Assembly (NCBI GenBank): GCA_035299585.1
Contig: DATGWF010000105.1
Coordinates: 1-8,579, forward strand
DNA: 8,579 bases
Source of the DNA: DATGWF01 sp035299585
Lineage (GTDB): Bacteria; Actinomycetota; Actinomycetes; Actinomycetales; Microbacteriaceae
Direction of reading: 5' to 3'
Position 1 is the first letter of the stretch. The number at the start of each line of letters is the position of its first letter. The notes beneath the pieces were generated by a model. It did not search any database. It was not told the origin of the DNA and saw only the letters and a program-made list of their open reading frames with translations. Shown here one piece after another: positions 1 to 5,474 of this stretch. A program made the translations under genes and the position numbers.

Positions 1-1
1 C

Positions 2-421
2 GCGCCCGCCCTCGAGCCGCAACAGCTCAGGGGAGTGGTACTGGCTGGCGGGCTCTACGATGTCGCCGCCGCGGCCGCGATGACGGGCCTTCCCGGGTGG
101 GCAACCGGCGTGGAGTTGCGAGCACTCACCGGCTCCCAAACACCGCTCAACACGGCCAACGTCGAGACGATTTCGACGATTCGAGCGATCACAGCTGACT
201 TCCCACCGACGTGGATCACCGCAGCAGATGGCGACCCGCTCACGCACAGCCAGGCCATTCCGTTCGCTGACGCTCTCACGCGCGCCGGCGTTCCGGTCTC
301 GGCGAGTTTCCCGTCGCGCGGAGCGCAGTTACCGCAGGATTACCAGTTCTTGCTGACGCTCGACGAGTCCAAGCGAGCGTTTGCGTCACTCATCAACTTT
401 GCAGAAGCCGTGAGTCGCTAG
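2..421 (+). CDS. Alpha/beta hydrolase, C-terminal part (5' end outside window)
   Basis: The frame is open from the window edge to TAG at 419-421, giving 139 residues of a protein whose N-terminus is missing. The visible part resembles the C-terminal half of the hormone-sensitive-lipase/carboxylesterase-like alpha/beta hydrolases: a core strand with LAGGLYD (about residues 14-20), then PPTWITAADGDPLT (about 68-81), whose Asp in GDPLT sits where the acid of the catalytic triad belongs, then the terminal LPQDYQF block (about 110-116). From memory of the family, this last block is normally LPHEYQF, often preceded by HEP, and supplies the catalytic His. Here the region reads SRGAQLPQDYQF with no His at all, so the enzyme may be inactive or may use another residue. 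The nucleophile Ser elbow would lie upstream of the window. It converges with the VOC gene on the other strand. The family call is fairly safe; the substrate is unknown. Confidence 0.72.
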   Translation, partial: APALEPQQLRGVVLAGGLYDVAAAAAMTGLPGWATGVELRALTGSQTPLNTANVETISTIRAITADFPPTWITAADGDPLTHSQAIPFADALTRAGVPVSASFPSRGAQLPQDYQFLLTLDESKRAFASLINFAEAVSR

Positions 422-515
422 TCGGTTCCTGTGTCGTCTGGACGCCCGTGCGCGCCGTGAGTGCCGGTCGGAGAGTGGAGGCGCTGAGTCATCCATCATC
501 CGCCATAAACGTCCT

Positions 516-543
516 GACATAATAGACATTATCGGAGAATGTC
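516..543. promoter_or_regulatory. AT-rich operator-like palindrome in a convergent gap
   Basis: The 133-base gap between the hydrolase stop (421) and the VOC stop (555) is GC-rich except for this block. ATAAT (519-523) and ATTAT (528-532) form an inverted repeat around AGAC. GACATT (525-530) and AATGTC (538-543) form a second one with a 7-nt spacer. TGACATAAT (515-523) and AGACATTAT (524-532) are also near-identical tandem 9-mers. On the minus strand the block contains TATTAT (519-524), close to a -10 hexamer, and CGGACA (540-545) as a poor -35 with a 15-nt spacer. This looks like a transcription-factor operator over a promoter, but no convincing gene starts beyond it on either strand. The rest of the gap shows no clear terminator hairpin. 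Confidence 0.35.
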
Positions 544-554
544 CGGGAGTGGGT

Positions 555-989
555 CTACTCCGTCGGAGGGCCATTCTGGGCCGCGGCCGAATCCATCCAG
601 AGGAATTCCAGGACGTTGCCGTCCGGGTCTTGGATTTGACGCGAGTACATGAAGCCCATGTCGACCGGTCGTTGCGCGTCAATGCCACCAGCGGCAACGC
701 CGGCGTCCGCCACAGCATCGACGTCCTCGCGGCTCTCGACCGAAACGGCACTGATCGCCCCGACTGCCGCGGTGGTGTCGGCGACCGGGCGCTCCAGGAA
801 GCTCTGGAAGAATTCACGGTGCAACAACATGAAGTACACGTTGTCGTTCAGAACGATGCAACTGGCTTTCTCGTCACTGAACATCGGGTTGAGCGAGCCG
901 CCGATGGCCTCGTAGAAGCGCGTCGCTCTCCCAACGTCCGCCACGGGCAGGTTGACGAAAATGGCCGTGAATCGGATTGTTTCTGACAT
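555..989 (-). CDS. VOC superfamily protein (glyoxalase/bleomycin-resistance fold, predicted lactoylglutathione-lyase-like)
   Basis: The product has 144 residues, the normal size for a single-chain VOC protein made of two beta-alpha-beta-beta-beta modules. Module 1 starts with FTAIFVNLPVADVGRATRFYEAIG (about residues 7-30) and continues through CIVLNDNVYFMLL (44-56). Module 2 includes AVSVESREDVDAVADAGVAAGG (about 81-102) and ends with the signature DPDGNVLEFLWMD (121-133), with E128 in the usual metal-ligand position. The usual His at the start of strand 1 is replaced by a hydrophobic residue. The pattern matches the COG3607-type predicted lactoylglutathione lyases, in which FVNLPV is normal. 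The start at 989 is chosen over the upstream in-frame ATG at 1016 because AAAGGA lies 9 nt before it. The gene is 80 nt downstream of the UvrA-like gene on the same strand, so co-transcription is possible. Members of the superfamily isomerise, cleave or bind small molecules, including drugs. The substrate here is unknown. Confidence 0.85.
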   Translation of the reverse strand: MSETIRFTAIFVNLPVADVGRATRFYEAIGGSLNPMFSDEKASCIVLNDNVYFMLLHREFFQSFLERPVADTTAAVGAISAVSVESREDVDAVADAGVAAGGIDAQRPVDMGFMYSRQIQDPDGNVLEFLWMDSAAAQNGPPTE

Positions 990-998
990 AACGTGAAA

Positions 999-1004
999 TC
1001 CTTT
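999..1004 (-). promoter_or_regulatory. Ribosome-binding site deciding the VOC gene start
   Basis: On the minus strand AAAGGA occurs 9 nt before the ATG at 989. It sits downstream of the alternative ATG at 1016, which has no comparable site, so it selects 989 as the start. Confidence 0.6.
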
Positions 1005-1069
1005 CGTGTGACCCATGCTTTCAGGCCATTACTCGACGCGCAACGGTTTGTGGCCCACTCCAGAGGTGC

Positions 1070-3424
1070 TCAGTGCACGTTCGCGAGATAGCGCGCCAGG
1101 TGTTCGCCGGTGAGCGTCGCACGTGAGGCGACGAGGTCGGCGGGAGTCCCCTGGAAGACCACCTCTCCCCCGTCGTGTCCAGCGCCTGGACCGACATCGA
1201 TGATCCAGTCCGCGTGCGCCATGACGGCTTGGTGGTGTTCGATGACGATGACTGACTTTCCCCGGTCGACGAGGCGGTCGAGCAACGCAAGGAGATGTTC
1301 GACGTCGGCAAGGTGCAGGCCGGCGGTGGGCTCGTCCAGCAGGTACACATCGCCGCTCTCGGCCATACTGACGGCGAGTTTCACGCGTTGACGTTCGCCG
1401 CCGGACAGCGTCGAGAGCGGTTGCCCGAGCGTGATGTAGCCGAGCCCCACGTCAACGAGCCGTTCGAGAATTGCGGTTGCGGCCGGGATTCGGGCCTCTC
1501 CCGCAGCAAAGAAATCGAGTGCCTCGGCTGCGGGCAACGCCAACACCTCGACGATGTTCTTTTCGCCGAGCCGGTATTGCAGTACGGATTGGTCAAAACC
1601 GTTGCCCTCGCAGGTGTCGCACGTCGTACTCGCCGTGTTCATGAATCCCAGGTCGACGTCGATGGTGCCATTGCCGCCGCACGAGGCGCATGCGCCCTCT
1701 GAGTTTGAACTAAACAGGCCCGGCTTCACACCGTTCGCTTTCGCGAAGGCCTTGCGAATCGGTTCGAGCAGGCCGGTGTAGGTCGCCGGGCTACTGCGCC
1801 GATTGCCCCGAATGGCGCTCTGGTCGATGTCGACGACATCGAACTCTCGCGGAATCGAGTGGTGCATGAGCGAGCTCTTACCGGAGCCGGCCACGCCGGT
1901 GACCGCAACGAGCACGCCCAGCGGAACATCGATGGAAACCGACTTGAGATTGTGTGTCGACGCGTTCCGAATGGGGATACTCCCACGATGCTCGCGCACG
2001 CTTGACTTGAGTGGGGTCCGATCGCCGAAATGCCGGCCGGTCAGTGTGTCGGCCGCTCGCAACTCTGCGACGGTGCCAGTGAAGCACACCGTACCGCCGG
2101 CGCTACCCGCTCCGGGGCCGAGATCGACCACGTGGTCGGCAATCTCAATCACCTCCGGCTTGTGTTCCACCACGAGTACGGTGTTGCCCTTGTCACGCAG
2201 TCGGAGCAGCAGGCGATTCATTCGCTCAATATCGTGCGGGTGTAGGCCGGTTGACGGTTCGTCAAAGACGTAGGTGACATCGGTCAGCGAACTCCCGAGG
2301 TGCCGAATCATTCGGGTGCGCTGGGCTTCTCCCCCGGACAGGGTTCCGGTCGGCCGGTCGAGTGAGAGATAGCCGAGTCCGATTTCGACGAAGGCGTCCA
2401 GCAGATGCTCGAGCCCTGCGCGCAGCGGCGACACGCCGATATCATCAATGGTCCGAACCCACTCGGCGAGATCACTGAGCTGCATGGCACAGACATCGGC
2501 GATGCTCTTGCCCGCAATGAGTGCTGCACGGGCGGGCGCTGCGAGTCGGGTGCCCAGGCACTCCGGGCAGCTTTGGTACGTGACCGCGCGATCGACAAAG
2601 GCGCGAATGTGCGGTTGCATTGATTCACGATCCTTGGACAGCATCGACTTCTGGAGCTTCGGAACGAGACCCTCGTAGGTCATGTTCATGTTGTTGGCGC
2701 GGATTTTCGTGGGTTCCTTGTAGAGGAAATCGAAGCGTTCGCGCTCGGTGAAGTCCTTGATGGGTTTGGCGCCGTCGAGGAAGCCTGACTCGATGAAAAT
2801 GCGAACCATCCAGCCGTCCGCGGTGTAACCGGGCACACGAATAGCGCCTTCGGCGAGCGATTTCGAATCGTCGAACACTTCGGAGAGGTCAATATCGGTG
2901 ACGTTCCCCATGCCTTCACAGCGTGGACACATTCCGCCGACGCGGTTGAAGGTTGCCACCTGTGCTCGAGCGTGCTCTGATCGTTCCACCGTGATGGCGC
3001 CCGAACTTGAGACCGACGGCACGTTGAATGAATACGCGTTCGGGCCGCCGGCGTTGGGCTCGGCGAGCCGGCTGAAGAGCACTCGGAGCATCGCGTTTGC
3101 GTCGGTCGCGGTGCCGACCGTCGACCGCGCGTTCGCCCCCATCCGCTCTTGGTCGACGATAATCGCCGGCGTGATTCCCTCGAGCAGGTCGACGTCGGGT
3201 CGGGCAAGCGACGGCATGAAGGCCTGCACGAATGCCGGATAGGTCTCGTTGATCATGCGCTGTGATTCCGCCGCGATGGTCGCGAAGACGAGCGAACTCT
3301 TTCCCGAACCGGACACGCCGGTGAACACCGTGAGCTGGCGCTTCGGCAACTCGAGCGAGACGTCCTTGAGGTTGTTCTCGCGGGCCCCCACCACGCGAAT
3401 CGAATCGTGGCTGGCCGGGTTCAT
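1070..3424 (-). CDS. Short UvrA-like ABC ATPase lacking the UvrB-binding domain (UvrA2/DrrC-type)
   Basis: This 784-residue cytosolic protein has two ABC ATPase halves arranged as in UvrA. Half 1 has Walker A GVSGSGKSS (36-44), the CPRC and CPEC cysteine pairs (166/169 and 286/289), signature LSGGE (362-366), Walker B ending in DE (388-389) and an EH switch (420-421). Half 2 has Walker A GVAGSGKSS (510-518), a C-X2-C-X19-C-X2-C zinc module (579, 582, 602, 605), signature LSGGE (673-677), DE (697-698) and EHH (729-731). Canonical UvrA is about 940-970 residues. Here RVLFSRLAEP (about 114-123) passes within a few residues to YSFNVPS (131-137), so the UvrB-binding insertion of about 120 residues is absent, as is half of the first zinc module. 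This is the form of Deinococcus UvrA2 and of DrrC, the daunorubicin self-protection protein. It probably binds DNA or DNA-drug lesions without recruiting UvrB. The ATG at 3424 is preceded by GGGGGAG at 7 nt and lies 4 nt after the reductase stop, indicating coupled translation. Confidence 0.9.
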   Translation of the reverse strand: MNPASHDSIRVVGARENNLKDVSLELPKRQLTVFTGVSGSGKSSLVFATIAAESQRMINETYPAFVQAFMPSLARPDVDLLEGITPAIIVDQERMGANARSTVGTATDANAMLRVLFSRLAEPNAGGPNAYSFNVPSVSSSGAITVERSEHARAQVATFNRVGGMCPRCEGMGNVTDIDLSEVFDDSKSLAEGAIRVPGYTADGWMVRIFIESGFLDGAKPIKDFTERERFDFLYKEPTKIRANNMNMTYEGLVPKLQKSMLSKDRESMQPHIRAFVDRAVTYQSCPECLGTRLAAPARAALIAGKSIADVCAMQLSDLAEWVRTIDDIGVSPLRAGLEHLLDAFVEIGLGYLSLDRPTGTLSGGEAQRTRMIRHLGSSLTDVTYVFDEPSTGLHPHDIERMNRLLLRLRDKGNTVLVVEHKPEVIEIADHVVDLGPGAGSAGGTVCFTGTVAELRAADTLTGRHFGDRTPLKSSVREHRGSIPIRNASTHNLKSVSIDVPLGVLVAVTGVAGSGKSSLMHHSIPREFDVVDIDQSAIRGNRRSSPATYTGLLEPIRKAFAKANGVKPGLFSSNSEGACASCGGNGTIDVDLGFMNTASTTCDTCEGNGFDQSVLQYRLGEKNIVEVLALPAAEALDFFAAGEARIPAATAILERLVDVGLGYITLGQPLSTLSGGERQRVKLAVSMAESGDVYLLDEPTAGLHLADVEHLLALLDRLVDRGKSVIVIEHHQAVMAHADWIIDVGPGAGHDGGEVVFQGTPADLVASRATLTGEHLARYLANVH

Positions 3425-3428
3425 GCGA

Positions 3429-4193
3429 CTACTCCCCCGCGAAATCGCTCGTGTCGCCGATGAGACGCGTGTGGTCGGCCGGAATGGGTTCGACCGCGGC
3501 CCGCGCGATTTCGGCGGCAAACTCAGAGACGTTGTAGAGCTTTCCAGCGCCTTCACGGCGTGCCTCGATGGCACCAGGATTTGCCCGCTCGAGCAGAGTG
3601 GCCGTGATGGTGCCCTCAATCATGTCGCCGGACACCACGACGAACTCGACACCGGCAGCATCAAAGTCGGAAATTCGGGCACGAAGCGCATCCTCGCCGG
3701 CACGCTTCGACAGCGCTACGGGCTCGTACTCGGGCATCGTCGGAGTCGTGCGAATGAAGTGCGCCTGGTGGCTCGTGATGAAGACGATTCGGCCGCCAGT
3801 GCGCATCGCGGGGAGGGTCTGCTCGACGACGTTCAGTTGCGCATCTCGATTGAGCTTGAGGGCGTAATCCTCCCCCATTCCGGCTTCCATGCCGCCCGAT
3901 GCGTTCAACACGAGAATGTCGATGCCGCCGAACGTTGCGACCGCCTGTGCAACCAAATCGCGAACCGAATCGGCATCCGTCAGGTCTGCGCCGACCGCGA
4001 TGGCGTTGCCGCCGTCCGCTTCAATCTCCGCGACAATCTTTTCGGCACGAACAGCCTTGTTGCGATAGTTCACCACCACGTTGGCGCCAGCGGCGGCAAA
4101 GTAGCGGACAGTGTCGGCGCCAATGCCGCGCGAGCTGCCGGTGACGAGGGCGGTCTTGCCGGCGAGCTGGCCGGGAGCGAGAGGAAGATTCAC
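3429..4193 (-). CDS. Short-chain dehydrogenase/reductase (SDR) with non-canonical Tyr-Lys spacing
   Basis: This 254-residue Rossmann-fold protein has the length of a classical SDR. The dinucleotide loop TGSSRGIG is at residues 18-25. NYR at 42-44 after strand 2 places an Arg where NADP(H) users often have a basic residue. GADLTD (68-73) gives the adenine-contacting Asp, and LNASGG (96-101) replaces the usual NNAG. The catalytic Ser would be S141 in VFITSHQ. The catalytic Tyr-x3-Lys is altered: the sequence is YEPVALSK (156-163), so the position three residues before K163... i.e. four back, is V159, and the only nearby Tyr is Y156. Substrate and direction are unknown. The GTG at 4193 is chosen because it gives the normal short lead before the GKTALVTGS strand and has a -10-like hexamer 6 nt upstream. 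A longer reading to 4355 would run through the divergent gene. It is the first gene of the cluster, followed after 4 nt by the UvrA-like gene. Confidence 0.85.
   Translation of the reverse strand: MNLPLAPGQLAGKTALVTGSSRGIGADTVRYFAAAGANVVVNYRNKAVRAEKIVAEIEADGGNAIAVGADLTDADSVRDLVAQAVATFGGIDILVLNASGGMEAGMGEDYALKLNRDAQLNVVEQTLPAMRTGGRIVFITSHQAHFIRTTPTMPEYEPVALSKRAGEDALRARISDFDAAGVEFVVVSGDMIEGTITATLLERANPGAIEARREGAGKLYNVSEFAAEIARAAVEPIPADHTRLIGDTSDFAGE
3432..3438 (-). promoter_or_regulatory. Ribosome-binding site of the UvrA-like gene inside the SDR 3' end
   Basis: GGGGGAG on the minus strand lies 7 nt before the ATG at 3424 and is formed by the last codons of the reductase gene (Gly-Glu, then the stop). 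It fixes 3424 as the start rather than the longer in-frame extension to 3619, and it implies that the two genes are translated from one message. Confidence 0.7.
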
Positions 4194-4199
4194 CCCTCG

Positions 4200-4205
4200 A
4201 CTGTA
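4200..4205 (-). promoter_or_regulatory. -10 hexamer of a leaderless promoter for the SDR operon
   Basis: On the minus strand TACAGT fits the TAnnnT form of actinobacterial -10 elements and is followed by exactly 6 nt (CGAGGG) and then the GTG start at 4193. That is the usual distance from a -10 to +1, so the transcript would begin at the start codon. The G-rich 6 nt touch the GTG and are too close to act as a normal Shine-Dalgarno. No strong -35 is visible; TCGGGA 18 nt upstream matches the consensus at three positions only. Confidence 0.5.
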
Positions 4206-4240
4206 CCGTGCCGCCCGCGTCCGTCCCGATAGGCGGCGTG

Positions 4241-4246
4241 TAGATT
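4241..4246 (+). promoter_or_regulatory. -10 hexamer of a leaderless promoter for the GDPD gene
   Basis: TAGATT fits TAnnnT and is followed by 6 nt (CGGGGT) and then the GTG at 4253. The first three bases of the hexamer are a TAG stop in the frame of the downstream gene, so translation cannot start further upstream. There is no room for a normally spaced Shine-Dalgarno. Together these make a leaderless message starting at GTG the simplest reading. The -35 region is not recognisable. Confidence 0.55.
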
Positions 4247-4252
4247 CGGGGT

Positions 4253-5020
4253 GTGCCGACCGCCCCTTCCCGTCCGCCCCGCGTGCTGGCTCACCGCGGA
4301 CTCGCGACCGAGACACTCGAGAACTCGCTCGCAGCGTTCCGAGCGGCCGCCGCACTCGGTGTCGAGGTCATCGAGACCGACGCGCACGAGACCGCCGACG
4401 GAGTGGCCGTACTGTGGCACGATCCCGACCTTCGGCGATTCAACGGTCACCCCACTCGCGTTCGTGATCTCACCTGGCTGGAGCTCTCCGAGCTCGAAGC
4501 GGACGGCGAACGCATCCCCTCGCTTGCCGAGGCGCTCTACGCCCTGCCCAACGCTCGATTCAATATCGACCTCAAGACGTGGGATGTCGTGGAGCCGGTG
4601 CTCTCGGCGATTCGTGCGGCAGGTGCAATCGAACGGGTCCGGTTGGCCTCGTTCTCGAACCGGCGCCGGCTGCGGGCCCGTGCACTCCTTCCCGGTGTCG
4701 CTACCTCCCCCGGAATGAGCGCAGTGCTTCTCCTCGTGCTCTCTCGCAGCCTTCCGCGACGTTTTCGGAACGCGCTCTGGCGCCGCGCGCTCGCCGGTGC
4801 CGATGCGATTCAAGTCCCGGAACGCGGGTACGGCATCCACATCGTGACGGAGGCGATGATTCGCACCGCCCACGAGCTGGGAGTCGAGCTGCACGTGTGG
4901 ACCGTAAACGCCCCGGGCGACATTCGCCGACTCCTCGCGCTCGGGGTTGATGGGATTGTCACGGATCGATCTGACATCGCATGCGCCGTCGTCGCTGGAT
5001 GGGGTTCTCCACAACTGTGA
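4253..5020 (+). CDS. Glycerophosphodiester phosphodiesterase (GDPD family)
   Basis: The enzyme hydrolyses glycerophosphodiesters, from phospholipid turnover, to glycerol-3-phosphate and an alcohol. The 255 residues match the usual size of bacterial cytosolic members. The TIM-barrel motifs are in order: AHRG with catalytic H14 and R15; E23-N24; the metal-binding pair E41 and D43 in VIETDAHETADG; the second catalytic His in WHDPDL (H56, D57); NIDLK (104-108), with Asp where Glu is common; the late strand HVWTVN (214-219); and the closing GVDGIVTDR (231-239). No signal peptide or membrane segment is seen at the N-terminus, so cytosolic action on imported or internal substrates is likely. The GTG start is forced by an in-frame TAG at 4241-4243. 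It diverges from the reductase operon and is followed after 82 nt by rbpA on the same strand. The exact substrate cannot be told from sequence. Confidence 0.92.
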   Translation: MPTAPSRPPRVLAHRGLATETLENSLAAFRAAAALGVEVIETDAHETADGVAVLWHDPDLRRFNGHPTRVRDLTWLELSELEADGERIPSLAEALYALPNARFNIDLKTWDVVEPVLSAIRAAGAIERVRLASFSNRRRLRARALLPGVATSPGMSAVLLLVLSRSLPRRFRNALWRRALAGADAIQVPERGYGIHIVTEAMIRTAHELGVELHVWTVNAPGDIRRLLALGVDGIVTDRSDIACAVVAGWGSPQL

Positions 5021-5053
5021 GCCTTCTGACAGCCGTCTCTCGGGGGAAACGCC

Positions 5054-5059
5054 TAGCCT
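5054..5059 (+). promoter_or_regulatory. Possible -10 element of rbpA
   Basis: TAGCCT fits TAnnnT and would give a leader of about 37 nt containing the GGGAGG ribosome-binding site at 5093-5098. The best -35-like word, CTGACA (5026-5031), is 22 nt upstream, which is too far for a standard spacer, so the assignment rests on the -10 alone. Read-through from the GDPD gene is also possible. Confidence 0.3.
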
Positions 5060-5102
5060 GAACCGTATCCACGCGAGTGGGCGCAACGCGACGGGAGGCA
5101 TC

Positions 5103-5474
5103 ATGGCGGAACGGCACCTTCGCGGAGCGCGAATCGGGAATTCGAGCCTGCAGCGCGAGGACGGAATTGCGCTGTCGGCACGTCAAGAGATCGCGTTCCG
5201 CTGCGTTGCGTGCGGCAACACAACCATCCTGGTCTTCGCCATCGACGCGGAACTCCCGGACAGTTGGGAATGCCGCACCTGCGGGAAGCCCGCGGCCCGG
5301 CTCGACGATGACGACCAACCCGTCGCCATCGCGGAAAGCGAGGAGCCGACCGTCGGCCGCACCCCCTGGGAGATGTTGCTCGAACGACGCAGCATCCCCG
5401 AGCTCGAAATCATCCTTCAGGAGCGGCTGGACTGGCTGCGCTCACGACGCGGTGAACTGCTCGACGACCAGTAA
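5103..5474 (+). CDS. rbpA: RNA polymerase-binding protein RbpA
   Basis: RbpA is an actinobacteria-specific partner of RNA polymerase. It binds primary and related sigma factors, stabilises the open promoter complex and influences rifampicin tolerance. This 123-residue protein shows the family layout: the N-terminal tail MAERHLRGARIG (1-12), a small beta-barrel core with two Cys pairs (C34/C37 and C57/C60) fit for one zinc, an acidic linker (about 68-82), and the sigma-interaction helix pair beginning near RTPWEMLLERRS (86-97) and ending in RLDWLRSRRGE (108-118). GGGAGG ends 4 nt before the ATG, and the start matches the conserved MA(D/E)R-LRG beginning of the family. The 3' end overlaps lnt on the opposite strand by 58 bp. 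The cysteine-containing core is the Streptomyces-type form; the Mycobacterium tuberculosis protein lacks these residues. Confidence 0.96.
   Translation: MAERHLRGARIGNSSLQREDGIALSARQEIAFRCVACGNTTILVFAIDAELPDSWECRTCGKPAARLDDDDQPVAIAESEEPTVGRTPWEMLLERRSIPELEIILQERLDWLRSRRGELLDDQ

Noticed and set aside
386..499. 37-codon minus-strand frame downstream of the orphan palindrome
   Set aside because: Arg/His-rich composition, no ribosome-binding site, and it runs into the hydrolase gene antisense; probably chance.
990..1069. Separate promoter or terminator between the UvrA-like and VOC genes
   Set aside because: TTGCGC and AAGCAT on the minus strand are 17 nt apart but each matches consensus at only three positions. 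The GGCCA/TGGCC inverted repeat has a 22-nt loop and no T-run.
3425..3619. N-terminal extension of the UvrA-like protein by 65 codons
   Set aside because: It lies wholly inside the reductase coding sequence, has no family-like sequence, and the ATG at 3424 has a well-placed ribosome-binding site.
3249..4232. Long plus-strand open frame antisense to the reductase gene
   Set aside because: It is a high-GC shadow of the SDR and UvrA-like genes, with no recognisable domain and no ribosome-binding site.
4194..4355. Longer SDR start upstream of 4193
   Set aside because: It would overlap the divergent GDPD gene, and its Arg-rich translation is unlike any SDR N-terminus.
5041..5070. SigR-type ECF promoter for rbpA (GGGAAA then GTA)
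   Set aside because: rbpA is a SigR target in Streptomyces, but the spacing between the GGAA-like and GT-like words is about 14 nt rather than 18-19, and neither word matches fully.
4947..5102. 52-codon N-terminal extension of RbpA
   Set aside because: RbpA proteins start at MA(D/E)R-LRG, which is at 5103 with a ribosome-binding site. The extension overlaps the GDPD 3' end.
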